A stretch of DNA of 64,000 nt from Nitrosomonas communis (lineage in GTDB: Bacteria > Pseudomonadota > Gammaproteobacteria > Burkholderiales > Nitrosomonadaceae). This document shows positions 51,501 to 57,630 of this stretch, one piece after another (the first letter of the stretch is position 1; the number at the start of each line of letters is the position of its first letter). The stretch lies in NCBI RefSeq assembly GCF_001007935.1, contig NZ_CP011451.1, positions 2,790,001-2,854,000 of the forward strand. Direction: 5' to 3'. Below the pieces are notes generated by a model. The model had not been told where the DNA came from and did no database searches. It saw only the letters and a list, made by a program, of their open reading frames with translations. A program made the translations under genes and the position numbers.

Positions 51501-52990
51501 CATAACTTGAATTGAGTCTGCTCTACTTCGCTCAGGAAGGTAACATCGCCTAGACACTGCGTTGGTCGCTCCGCCAGCTGTTCCAGCAGACGCAGATAAT
51601 GATCACCAAGCCGCGCAATGGTTTCTGCTTGAAACAGTTCGGCTGCATAGGTGAAGCGCGCACTGAAACTGCCATCCGCTCGTTCCAACGTATCTAGCGT
51701 CAATTCAAACTGCGCACCCCGTCCCCCGAGTTCAATTTCCTCGACAGTCAATCCTGGCAGCTGTTCCAGCGCGCGATAATCTTCGCGCAAATGATTGAAC
51801 ATCATCTGAAAGAGTGGATGTTGGTGCAAACTGCGCTCAGGCTGAAGCGTTTGGACCAGTTGCTCAAAAGGCAAATCCTGATGAATTTGTGCACCCAGAG
51901 CAGCTTCACGGGTTTGCTCGAGTATCTTGTTCAGCGACATACGTCCGTCGAGCTGGCTACGCAATACCTGAGTATTTACCAGACAACCGACCAGGTTTTC
52001 GGTTTCTACCCGGTGACGGTTGGCGATCGGCACCCCTACGCGTATGTCGCTTTGCCCGGTATAGCGGTATAACAATGCCTGAAAGCCTGTCAACAGACCC
52101 ATAAAGAGCGTGGCTCCTTGTGCTTGCAGTTTCTGTTGCAAACGTGCCATCAGTGGAGAAGGCAGCGCAAAATCATGCTGGGCAGCCCGGTAGTTTCCGA
52201 TTGATAAGCGCGGGTGATCGGTTGGCAATGACAATACAGGGTGAGTTTCGCCTAACTGGTTACGCCAGTAGGTCAATTGTCGTTCTTTCTCGCCTGTTTC
52301 TAGAAAATTACGCTGCCAAAGCGCATAATCGGCATATTGAATGGAAAGTGATGGCAGCACAGCAGATTGTCCTTCGCGATGAGCACGGTAACACGCAGCG
52401 AATTCATCAATAATGAGACGGTTGGACCAGGCATCCGAAATGATGTGATGCATCACCACCACCAGATAGTGCTCTTCCGTTTCGAGCCGGATCAGCGCTA
52501 CACGCAATAGCGGTCCTTGCGTAAGATCGAATGGCGTGGTATAGATGCGGATCGCTTCTGCATGTGCACGTGCTGTCCGCTGCTCAGCTGGTAGATCGAT
52601 CAAATCAATCACCGTCAGTTTGAAGTGACCTTCCGCCTGAATTATCTGCTCAGGCTGACCTTGCGCATTAGCACGGAAAACTGTACGTAGCGCTTCATGC
52701 CGCGCGATCAATGTTTGAAAGCTATCTTCCAGTGCTGCGTGATTAAGCTTGCCTCTCAGCCGCAATGTACCGCCTAAATGATAGGCCGTACTATGCGGAT
52801 CCAGCTGCCATAAAAACCAATGCCGCTGCTGTGCATAGGAAAGAGGTACAGGTTCACCAGCCGCTCGGCGGTGAATGATAGAATCTTGCTGTACCCGCCC
52901 TTTACCTGTTTGGAGTCTTTGCGCTAATCGTTGACGCTGTTCTGGGCTCAGGCGCGCTCGCCGTTGCGCAAGATTGTTATTGTCTGTCAT
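36503..52990 (-). CDS. giant non-ribosomal peptide synthetase, C-A-T-E / C-A-T-E / C-A-T / C-A-T-TE
   Basis: 5495 residues, four modules. Module 1: C (about 48-490, HHIISDAW), A (505-1010), T (Ser near 1045), E (1095-1535, HHLVIDGVSW). Module 2: C (1560-2000, HHLLVDGW), A (2010-2510), T (2551), E (2600-3040). Module 3: C (3069-3500), A (3515-4020), T (4066). Module 4: C (4140-4580, HHILVDGWG), A (4590-5090), T (5151), then TE (5200-5490) with GWSLGG and EADHFDI. Adenylation codes read by eye: A1 DVWHISLIDK (Ser-like), A2 DGECTGGITK, A3 DGEDHGTVTK, A4 DGEAVGGVTK. A2 and A4 look like one class, probably N-hydroxyornithine. Two E domains predict D residues 1 and 2. It starts 41 bp after the PKS stop and ends 13 bp from an IS110 element, with the TE intact. 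Confidence 0.95.
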   Translation of the reverse strand: MTDNNNLAQRRARLSPEQRQRLAQRLQTGKGRVQQDSIIHRRAAGEPVPLSYAQQRHWFLWQLDPHSTAYHLGGTLRLRGKLNHAALEDSFQTLIARHEALRTVFRANAQGQPEQIIQAEGHFKLTVIDLIDLPAEQRTARAHAEAIRIYTTPFDLTQGPLLRVALIRLETEEHYLVVVMHHIISDAWSNRLIIDEFAACYRAHREGQSAVLPSLSIQYADYALWQRNFLETGEKERQLTYWRNQLGETHPVLSLPTDHPRLSIGNYRAAQHDFALPSPLMARLQQKLQAQGATLFMGLLTGFQALLYRYTGQSDIRVGVPIANRHRVETENLVGCLVNTQVLRSQLDGRMSLNKILEQTREAALGAQIHQDLPFEQLVQTLQPERSLHQHPLFQMMFNHLREDYRALEQLPGLTVEEIELGGRGAQFELTLDTLERADGSFSARFTYAAELFQAETIARLGDHYLRLLEQLAERPTQCLGDVTFLSEVEQTQFKLWGVNERRYGQVEPVHHLIERQVMVRPEATALIFNDTELSYAELNRRANRLAHRLIALGIKPESRVGIAVERSIDMIVGLLAILKSGGAYVPLDPDYPRERLHHMVADSAIELLLTQNSVKDSIPEPLSGSVLVLDTLDLTDLPEDNPVITLHGEHVAYIIYTSGSTGQPKGAINRHSSLHNRLVWMQEAYPLNHEDTVLQKTPFSFDVSVWEFFWPLMYGARLAMANPGDHRDTARLVALIQQHKITTLHFVPSMLQAFMADNEVATCADLKRIICSGEALQLEMQEAVFKKLPGVKLYNLYGPTEAAIDVTHWTCRTEAFHSIPIGKPISNTKTYILDTSLNPVPQGVSGELYLGGAGLARGYLNQIGLTAERFIADPFEGQGSRLYRTGDLARWRSDGQIEYLGRVDHQVKVRGFRIELGEIEAQLLAQPDVREAVVGAKEGPSGMRLIAYVSLQTGSVVTTSELREALAQTLPDYMLPSAIVVLDGLPLNANGKVDRKRLPEPEFVSEGAYAAPEGKVEEMLARIWSEVLSLGRVGRNDNFFELGGDSILSLQIVTRARQAGWKITPRQLFERQTIAALAVLAKPVEQGVKTGFTNEVGFDAAAPVPLLPIQLDFFEQSIPAQHHWNQAVLLKSHQRLQTEWLDQALQAVVQHHRALRFSYTTQANGQWLQRATDSVAQNLLWIRYVADSEQFMALCHEAQRSLHLHEGPLLRAVLIDMADNTQRLLLIAHHLVIDGVSWRILLEDLETAYDQAMHSETIVLPEATTDYAIWSQQLQHFPATHAAEFAYWQNLTDIPVALPRDYPEGSNAMLHIDRAAMKLDQANTQALLKDAPAAYRTQVNDLLLTALGSALCQWSGHEKILIDLEGHGREDLYSDIDLSRTIGWFTSLFPVVLDPAGDLATRLKRIKECLRQVPHKGLGYGLFKYYGTEAQQRILSKLPQAQVVFNYLGQFDTSFESDSLWQLASEPSGDTMDRDALQAHDLSINSHIYEGQLCLEVSYSKARYTRANIEAFIRIFLVELESVIAHCTQGIRAVTPSDFPLLQITQGELDHLPIPIDQLEDLYPLSPMQTGMLFHSVFDTEGGAYLSQLRADIRRLSVERFRSAWQAAIDRHEILRTGFLQEGNTPLQWVAKTAELPFVIIDWRDRTMSSAAVLEQALDDLAQSEHAQGFDLKKPPLMRIAVVNLADDRYHVIMTIHHLLVDGWSTSQLLGEVLRQYGGAFPSSPRARYRDFIAWLQGHERKTAEDYWQAWLSQFNDEPTKLAGSIASPSVNEGYQQAACPLDHEFTEALIHFSRQERVTVNTLVQAAWALLLGHYTSQRMVTFGVTVAGRPTDLPGSDQMLGLFINTLPVKVELKPELAVGEWLRALQAQNLASREHEHTPLYEIQRWAGQQELFDSILVFENYPLDEAFKHDTPGGLVITNAQGREETNYPMTVSVIESHGFTLQYSYDCKYFSEETVNGIALQVERLLRQIMQSAARRLGDLVFLSKAQQGQLKAWGINEQRFTSVEPVHRLFEQQALMRPEATALIFNDTELSYAELNRRANRLAHRLIALGIKPESRVGIAVERSIDMIVGLLAILKSGGAYVPLDPDYPRERLHHMVADSAIELLLTQNSVKDSIPEPLSGNVLVLDTWDATDLPEDNPAVTLHDEHLAYIIYTSGSTGQPKGVAVAHGPLAMHVQAIGELYGMTPDDRELQFASINFDGAHERWLVPLAFGAALMPRDQEIWSADRTATEIAKHRITIACFTPSYLQQLAEFTGSAGRNLPIRSYTVGGEAMSRSSYDFVQATLQPPRIINGYGPTETVITPLIFKAYSATRFNSSYLPIGSPVGNRTAYILDAEMNQVPCGVTGELYLGGMGLARGYLNQIGLTAERFIADPFEGQGSRLYRTGDLARWRSDGQIEYLGRVDHQVKVRGFRIELGEIEAQLLAQPDVREAVVGAKEGPSGMRLIAYVSLQTGSVVTTSELREALAQTLPDYMLPSAIVVLDGLPLNANGKVDRKRLPEPEFVSEGAYAAPEGKVEEMLARIWSEVLSLGRVGRNDNFFELGGDSILSLQIVTRARQAGWKITPRQLFERQTIAALAVLAKPVEQGVKTGFTNEVGFDAAAPVPLLPIQLDFFEQSIPAQHHWNQAVLLKSHQRLQTEWLDQALQAVVQHHRALRFSYTTQANGQWLQRATDSVAQNLLWIRYVADSEQFMALCHEAQRSLHLHEGPLLRAVLIDMADNTQRLLLIAHHLVIDGVSWRILLEDLETAYDQAMHSETIVLPEATTDYAIWSQQLQHFPATHAAEFAYWQNLTDIPVALPRDYPEGSNAMLHIDRAAMKLDQANTQALLKDAPAAYRTQVNDLLLTALGSALCQWSGHEKILIDLEGHGREDLYSDIDLSRTIGWFTSLFPVVLDPAGDLATRLKRIKECLRQVPHKGLGYGLFKYYGTEAQQRILSKLPQAQVVFNYLGQFDTSFESDSLWQLASEPSGDTMDRDALQAHDLSINSHIYEGQLCLEVSYSKARYTRANIEAFIRIFLVELESVIAHCTQGIRAVTPSDFPLLQITQGELDHLPIPIDQLEDLYPLSPMQTGMLFHSVFDTEGGAYLSQLRADIRRLSVERFRSAWQAAIDRHEILRTGFLQEGNTPLQWVAKTAELPFVIIDWRDRTMSSAAVLEQALDDLAQSEHAQGFDLKKPPLMRIAVVNLADDRYHVIMTIHHLLVDGWSTSQLLGEVLRQYGGAFPSSPRARYRDFIAWLQGHERKTAEDYWQAWLSQFNDEPTKLAGSIASPSVNEGYQQAACPLDHEFTEALIHFSRQERVTVNTLVQAAWALLLGHYTSQRMVTFGVTVAGRPTDLPGSDQMLGLFINTLPVKVELKPELAVGEWLRALQAQNLASREHEHTPLYEIQRWAGQQELFDSILVFENYPLDEAFKHDTPGGLVITNAQGREETNYPMTVSVIESHGFTLQYSYDCKYFSEETVNGIALQVERLLRQIMQSAARRLGDLVFLSKAQQGQLKAWGINEQRFTSVEPVHRLFEQQALMRPEATALIFNDTELSYAELNRRANRLAHRLITLGIRPESRVGIAVERSIDMIVGVLAILKAGGVYVPLDPNYPRERLHHMVADSAIELLLTQSILRVQIPEPISGHVLELDKLDLIYSPEDNPTVTLHGEHLAYIIYTSGSTGQPKGVAVAHHALVEHALIAVEFFKLSSRDRMLQFSTINFDGFIEQLFPPLCVGATIVLRGSALWDSETFYHELIDKRITVADLTTAYWFLLVQDFAKEGPRDFGALRQVHAGGEAMSPEGIKAWRQAGLEGITLLNTYGPTEAIVTATIADCGGSTGGTQDYGQEPAVTIGKPLPARHIYLLDANLIPVLPGVAGELYIGGELLARGYFNRAGLTAERFVADPFREQGGRIYRTGDLARWRPDGQIEYLGRVDHQVKIRGFRIELGEIETQLLHQPAVREAVVVAKDGPNGTRLAAYVSLHAGSTSTLTTEALREALAQTLPDYMLPSAIVVLENLPLNANGKVDRKRLPEPELVSDKQYAAPEGEVEKTLAAIWAEGLALGRVGRNDNFFELGGDSILSLQIVTKARRAGWKITPRQLFERQTIAALAPVAEPLSESMGETPSLIPLFERARLEDYLDESLLATLPFSNDDVEDIYPLSPTQEGMLFHTLEAPGTGLYVNQISVEVEGLDTPRLAQAWQAMIARHPVLRTGFLWQTGLARPLQIVFKQSEAPVIHLDWRDKDNLEECLIAYADQELKREFDFLHPPLARLSLIRLDDKRHQLIWTKHHILVDGWGDSMLISDWLRCYNRETLPPAGPGYGVYVRWLAKQTSQAAQHFWQTELSSTDGPTLLAESVPKIEKNKNQSGFAQIYTCLSPEETRRLQAFVQQARVTLNTFVQAAWALLLQRYTGKQTVIFGATVAGRPPSLPRADEILGLFINMIPVPVTRRSELTVSEYLQSLQQMNARLRDHEHSALADVQRWAGFPGQPLFDSIIVFENYPIDASLRNNELYGLRFGEIAGKGLTGYAMDLQVTVGDTLDIEYAYGCHDFTDEFVIELRSHMECLMREMMTYPQRVVGELRGLAKEKLNRLLMLRSDTETMSNWPQSYQPVHYLIEHNAVHQPDAIALLMGEQEMTYAELNRRANQLAHRLIQLGAKPEIRFGVAMERSLDVIVTLLAILKSGAAYVPLDIDYPSDRLAFMMRDSALSLLITQSKTLAKLQFNATVPVPILVLDTIELEAEQVCNPEIPVHEHNLAYVIYTSGSTGLPKGVAVTHGPLAMHCQATARIYEMTPRSCELLFMSFSFDGAHERWLTALTVGAGLAVRDQELWTAEQTYDALRHYGITNAAFPPAYLGQVAEWANPRNDPPPVELYVFGGEAMPKASYDLIRQTLRPQMLINGYGPTETVVTPLIWKTDANNSFECAYAPIGRPVGERAVYVLDVDMQPVPMGIVGELYIGGYGLARGYLGRAGLTAERFIADPFDQKGGRLYRTGDLVRWLEDGNIEYIGRADHQVKIRGFRIELGEIEARIREAVGVAEAAVTVHPAASGAQLVAYIVPAKQDVTKQSSQHLIAQLRQSLGERLPEYMLPAHFITLTNLPRLPSGKLDRKALPEPDCLPGAHYQAPSTLEARLIANIWQEVLGVERVGETDNFFALGGDSLSSLKVMARMRSLTDVKLDFKLRDLIQRPTIVGLLGLDKRSQPNQGLLMLNQAADDGRTQPLFCLHAGLGTVFDYQPLARRLQGLRTVYGLPCRMLADSAHRDTSLNQMAEDYCRMIRAVQPEGPYHLLGWSLGGTLAAMIAALLEDAGQTVAFLGLIDLYVPGTESPQQDDWRQDFTDFVSVAIPGVTPNVALQTTLASQSSQSVGAVSKQVIVDLLESVLAIRQAESRTNGQTAMQGYAEMGTEELANIFLVARHLKMLSLQTSALRPLKCQTTCWWATTREMNDRLVLEQQIKPAEIHSVEIEADHFDIVRSESLLLEIRSELEQIIHAPDTPDNLTSAMA
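42351..45892. repeat. downstream copy of a 3542-bp intragenic duplication in the NRPS gene
   Basis: Covers the C-terminal part of A2, T2, E2, C3 and the first residues of A3. It matches 46869-50410 at a constant offset of 4518 bp. I compared many lines of both copies by eye and found no difference inside the block. The ends are sharp: GTAG against ATAG begins the divergence at 45893/50411. Confidence 0.9.
46869..50410. repeat. upstream copy of the 3542-bp intragenic duplication in the NRPS gene
   Basis: Covers the C-terminal part of A1, T1, E1, C2 and the first residues of A2, identical to 42351-45892 as far as I read. Past the ends, the N-terminal parts of A1 (51120-51430) and A2 (46611-46921) are also nearly identical, with about four changes. 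Only the adenylation cores differ. Confidence 0.9.
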
Positions 52991-53031
52991 AAATAATATT
53001 CTTTGAGTTATGAATTAATATGGAGAATTGC

Positions 53032-56000
53032 TTATGAGCATTCGATTTCATCGAGCAGTTTGGTCTCAATTAATGCCGCCAAACTCGCGATCGTAGGCGA
53101 TCTGAAGAAATCGGCTGGATGCAAATCGACGGAAAAACCAGTCCGGATTCTGGAAAGCAGTTGTATCCCCAATAGCGAATCACCCCCTAATTCAAATAAA
53201 TTATCGTCCACGCCAATGGCATCAATTCCGAGCATGTTTTGCCAAATCTCTGCAATGTTCATTTCCAGCTCACTTTCGGGAGATTTGAATGCCGTTGACA
53301 ACGTTGGTCTCGAAAATCTTCCTGTCTTACCGGGACTGGGCGCCGTAAAAGCAAACGTTTGCGCAACCAAGTCGTGCTGTGTTTGGCTCAGCAGAGTATG
53401 CAAATCGTTCGGCGAAACGATTACTTGAGGCATATGCGGACCGTTCACGATCCGTTCGAACACTGCTGCGCCTGCTTGCGGTTCAATTCCTACGCCCTCT
53501 GGCATGTCCATGTTTGCAGCCATACCAACTTCCCGCCAGCTATCCCAATTAACTGAAATGACCGGATAGGCAGATTCACGGTAAGCGGCGCGCGCCACCG
53601 CATCCAAATAAGCGTTAGCAGCACAATAATCGATTTTATTGAGTCCGCCCGCGATCGTAGCTAGTGATGAGCATAACAGCATGAAATCGAGTGGATCATC
53701 CTTGAAAACTGCTTGCAACGCGCGCATTCCATTTATTTTAGGTGCAAATACTCGTGCTATCGCTTCATCCGATTTGGCAGAGATTAATCCACCGCTGAAT
53801 TCACCCGCAGCATGGATCACACCATTAATCGCACCGAAATATTGCCGTGCCTGTGTCACTGCCGCCTCTAATTCACTCTGACTACCCATATCCGCATTCA
53901 CGACCAGGATTTCCGCACCTAATGCTTCCAGCTGCCTGATTTTTTCCAGCTTTCTACCTAATGCGCTGTCTTTGCCAATTCCCGACAGAATCTCCAGCCA
54001 GCGTTCGCGTGCAGGGACAGGAGAACGCCCCAGTAGCACCAATTTAGCTTGTTGAGTACGTGCCAAATGTTCTGCCAGTGTCAGGCCGACGCCACCTAAT
54101 CCGCCGGTAATCAGATAAACCCCACCTGATTTGAAGCGGTTCTTTACGATGGTAGAAGGTTGCAGAGGTTCGAAACATTGAAGCCAGCGATGAGGTCCCC
54201 GATAAGCAACCACAGCCTTTCGGGCATCCGTTTGCGACTCAGCCAGAATCTGCCTAGCCAACTGCAGTGGAACCATAATACCCTTTACCTGAAAGTCAAT
54301 ATCGATCAGGCGGCAAGTAACATTTGAATATTCCTGTGGAATGACTTTGTATGGTCCGTAGATCAAAGCCTTTTCGGGACACAATATTTCGCTACCGGTA
54401 ACATCCTCCATTTGATTCGTCACCATGGAAATACTGATTTTTTTAGCTGAAGGAGCGAATGCCTGAGTAGCCTCCAATGCTCTTGCAAGATAGAACAGAC
54501 TATAGAAATTGCTGTTCATACTGCTTGTCTGAGACTCAGCTTTATCCTCCGTACTCAGACTCCAAAGATAAAAAATATGACCGATCGTTTTACCTTCTGC
54601 GCGTATCGACTGTAGTAACTGGTCGAAATCGCGAGAATTTTCCTGAGAAATCCGATAGCGATGCGAACTTTCTCGCTGATAGGTGGTACCAGCAAAAACT
54701 TCGATAGGCTCAATTCCAAATAGACGTAAATGACTAGCTAACGCTTCTCCTATTAAATATTCATCGCTGAATATCAAATAAGTACCGGCTTGCTCCGGAT
54801 GGAAGCTATCGAAGTCAATTTGTTCAGTGCGCTGCCAGGACGGTACATAGAGCCATCCATTTATCGACTGTGCGAAAGTCTGTTCCCGTTTCCTTGCTGC
54901 TAAAGTCGGCTGCACACCGGCTTTTGATTCGGATTGCTCATCATCGGCTTTGATCCAGTAGGATTGACGATCAAAAGGATAGGTTGGTAACGGTACGCGA
55001 TATCGGCGTTCATGCGCATAAAATTGCTTCCAATCGATAGCCACGCCATTTAACCATAGCTTGCCGAGTGTGAGATATAGGTGCTTCTGTGCCGAATGGC
55101 TTTTATTGGGATGGGGTAAAGATGACAAAATAAGCTGCCCGGGATTTGCCAACGGATGACGTTGCGCGAGTGTCGTCAACGTTTCTCCCGGTCCAACCTC
55201 AACTAATACTTGTGCCGGATCAGCCATCAATGTGTGCAAACCATCATTAAAGCGCACCGTCCCACGTACATGTTGTCCCCAATAATGCGGATCTATCGCT
55301 TCTTGAGGTGTAATCCAATCACCGCTCAAGTTAGAGAAAAATGGAATTTTAGGCGATTGACGTTTAACCTGAGCGACCTGCTCAATAAAAGCTGGCAGCA
55401 GTGGTTCTACCATATGCGAATGAAAGGCATGCGAAACATGCAGCCTTCGGTAGCTGACATTGTGTGCAGCCAATTTTCTTTCAGCTGCTTCGATCGCCGC
55501 AAGCGGACCGGACAATACACAAAGTGCCGGTCCATTGATCGCTGCCAGATCACATCCTTCGAACTGGTAGGATGCGAGTTCTGCTTCGGATAGCATAACA
55601 GCCAGCATGGCGCCTGTTTCCATTTGCTGTAACAAGCGCCCACGCAAGGCTACCAAGCTCAGGGCATCCTGCAAAGAAAATACACCCGCTAAACAAGCAG
55701 CCACATATTCGCCTACGCTATGACCAATCATCGATGCAGGCTGGATTCCCCATGACATCCACAATTGTGCTAAGGCATATTCAATAACGAACAAGGCAGG
55801 TTGTGTGACTTCAGTTTGTTCGAGCCGCGAGGAAGCTGCCAATCTATTGGTTTCATCCGAACCTGGGTACAGAATGGCAAGAAGATCGAAATCAAGGTGC
55901 GGCCGCAGCAATTGCAGACATTGATCAAATTGCTGGCGGAAGACAGGCTCCTTTTGATAAAGATCCCGCGCCATATCGATGTATTGTGCGCCTTGCCCTG

Positions 56001-57630
56001 GAAACAAAAATATTACAGACCGGTGCTCGACTACATTGTATTGAATAAGAAAGCGTTCACTCTCTCTGTTTTGCAATAATGTAATGGCATCCTCGTGATC
56101 ATGACAAAGCGCAATTGCCCTCTGAGCAAATTGTTTTCTCCCGACCTGCAGCGTATAAGCAACGTCAGCTAACGGCTGCTCTAAATGAGCTTCAAGGTGC
56201 TGCTGCAATCGATTCGTGGCTCGCTCCAATGCTTCTTGACTGCGCGCCGACAACACGAGCAGCTGCCAATCGCGCGATGCACCCGAAGGGATACGGTTGG
56301 GTGCTTCCTCAACAATCATATGCACATTGGTGCCACCGATACCGAACGAGCTGACCCCGGCGCGCCGTGATGTGGATTGTTCTGGCCAAATTCTGCATTC
56401 AGTATTGACGTAAAAAGGACTGGATGCAAAATCGATTTGCGGATTGGGCTGCTCAAAATTCAGGCTTGGAGGCAACATCTGATGTTTCAATGAAAGGACA
56501 GTCTTGATCAGCCCGGCTACTCCAGCAGCTGAATCGAGATGCCCCACATTGGTCTTGACCGAGCCGATGGCACAAAACCTGCGTTGATCAGTACTTTCAC
56601 GAAATGCCTGCGTCAAAGCTGCGATCTCGATCGGGTCACCGAGTGTCGTACCTGTTCCGTGCGCCTCCACATAACTGATCGTATCGGCAGAAATGCCAGC
56701 AATGGCTTGGGCAGCCAGAATCACTTCCGTTTGCCCTTCTACACTCGGAGCGGTATAGCCTACTTTGGCTGAGCCATCGTTATTGATCGCCGATCCCTTG
56801 ATTACTGCATGAATAGCGTCCCCGTCTGCTAAAGCATCTGACAACCGCTTCAATACTACGATACCGACACCACTGCCAATTACTGTTCCTGCAGCCTTTG
56901 CGTCAAATGCACGGCAATGCCCATCGGGTGAAAGAATGGCGCCGGGTTGATAGTAATAGCCATCTTCATGCAGCAAGTTAACCCAAGCGCCGCCTGCAAT
57001 GGCCATGTCGGCCTCATGATTAAGCAGGGCACGGCAAGCAACATGTGTCGCGGCAAGCGAAGTGGAGCACGCAGTTTGGACGGTGATCCCAGGTCCGCGT
57101 AAGTTGAGCTTATACGCGACGGTCGTCGTCATGGAATCTTTATTGTTACCATTCATCAACCCCTGCAGCGAAGAAATATCTTGCTTGTCCATTCTGCGCC
57201 CGCTCGATAGCAAATTAAGCAGCAGATAAGTATTCACGCCGCATCCTGCGTATACACCGATTGGATCGGTATACCGCGAAGGATCATAGCCGGCATCCTC
57301 CAAAGCTTGCCATGCCACTTCCAGGAAAAGCCGATGCTGCGGATCGGTCTCCGCAGCTTCCCGCGGGGTATAACCAAAAAAAGACGCATCGAAGCAATCG
57401 ATATCATCCAGCTGAGCAACCGCTTTTATGTAATGGGGGTCATTCAATACCTCCGCTGGCACACCGCGTGCATGCAGTTCTTCATCGCTGAGGAAAGTGA
57501 TGGATTCGACGCCCTCTCGCAGATTGCGCCAAAAAGACTCGATATCGTTCGCGCCGGGGAAACGGCATGCCATTCCGATTATGGCGATATCAAGTTCTGC
57601 ATCTTCCAGTATTTTTTCAGGATTATCCAT
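53032..57630 (-). CDS. modular polyketide synthase, KS-AT-KR-ACP
   Basis: 1532 residues. The ketosynthase (about 14-440) has the active Cys in TACSTS (187) and histidines in VEAHGTGT and KTNVGHLDSAAG. The acyltransferase (about 530-850) has GHSVGEY and HAFH (about 737), the usual malonyl-CoA marker. A ketoreductase has YLITGGLGGVG (about 1177) and the Tyr-containing KIDYCAANAYLD. The ACP has LGGDSLLG with Ser near 1484. No dehydratase, enoylreductase or methyltransferase was seen, so it should add one malonate unit and leave a beta-hydroxyl. Its ATG overlaps the stop of the FAAL gene by 1 bp (TAATG). It acts between the FAAL-NRPS module and the large NRPS, which would give a statine-like unit in the chain. 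Confidence 0.93.
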   Translation of the reverse strand: MDNPEKILEDAELDIAIIGMACRFPGANDIESFWRNLREGVESITFLSDEELHARGVPAEVLNDPHYIKAVAQLDDIDCFDASFFGYTPREAAETDPQHRLFLEVAWQALEDAGYDPSRYTDPIGVYAGCGVNTYLLLNLLSSGRRMDKQDISSLQGLMNGNNKDSMTTTVAYKLNLRGPGITVQTACSTSLAATHVACRALLNHEADMAIAGGAWVNLLHEDGYYYQPGAILSPDGHCRAFDAKAAGTVIGSGVGIVVLKRLSDALADGDAIHAVIKGSAINNDGSAKVGYTAPSVEGQTEVILAAQAIAGISADTISYVEAHGTGTTLGDPIEIAALTQAFRESTDQRRFCAIGSVKTNVGHLDSAAGVAGLIKTVLSLKHQMLPPSLNFEQPNPQIDFASSPFYVNTECRIWPEQSTSRRAGVSSFGIGGTNVHMIVEEAPNRIPSGASRDWQLLVLSARSQEALERATNRLQQHLEAHLEQPLADVAYTLQVGRKQFAQRAIALCHDHEDAITLLQNRESERFLIQYNVVEHRSVIFLFPGQGAQYIDMARDLYQKEPVFRQQFDQCLQLLRPHLDFDLLAILYPGSDETNRLAASSRLEQTEVTQPALFVIEYALAQLWMSWGIQPASMIGHSVGEYVAACLAGVFSLQDALSLVALRGRLLQQMETGAMLAVMLSEAELASYQFEGCDLAAINGPALCVLSGPLAAIEAAERKLAAHNVSYRRLHVSHAFHSHMVEPLLPAFIEQVAQVKRQSPKIPFFSNLSGDWITPQEAIDPHYWGQHVRGTVRFNDGLHTLMADPAQVLVEVGPGETLTTLAQRHPLANPGQLILSSLPHPNKSHSAQKHLYLTLGKLWLNGVAIDWKQFYAHERRYRVPLPTYPFDRQSYWIKADDEQSESKAGVQPTLAARKREQTFAQSINGWLYVPSWQRTEQIDFDSFHPEQAGTYLIFSDEYLIGEALASHLRLFGIEPIEVFAGTTYQRESSHRYRISQENSRDFDQLLQSIRAEGKTIGHIFYLWSLSTEDKAESQTSSMNSNFYSLFYLARALEATQAFAPSAKKISISMVTNQMEDVTGSEILCPEKALIYGPYKVIPQEYSNVTCRLIDIDFQVKGIMVPLQLARQILAESQTDARKAVVAYRGPHRWLQCFEPLQPSTIVKNRFKSGGVYLITGGLGGVGLTLAEHLARTQQAKLVLLGRSPVPARERWLEILSGIGKDSALGRKLEKIRQLEALGAEILVVNADMGSQSELEAAVTQARQYFGAINGVIHAAGEFSGGLISAKSDEAIARVFAPKINGMRALQAVFKDDPLDFMLLCSSLATIAGGLNKIDYCAANAYLDAVARAAYRESAYPVISVNWDSWREVGMAANMDMPEGVGIEPQAGAAVFERIVNGPHMPQVIVSPNDLHTLLSQTQHDLVAQTFAFTAPSPGKTGRFSRPTLSTAFKSPESELEMNIAEIWQNMLGIDAIGVDDNLFELGGDSLLGIQLLSRIRTGFSVDLHPADFFRSPTIASLAALIETKLLDEIECS

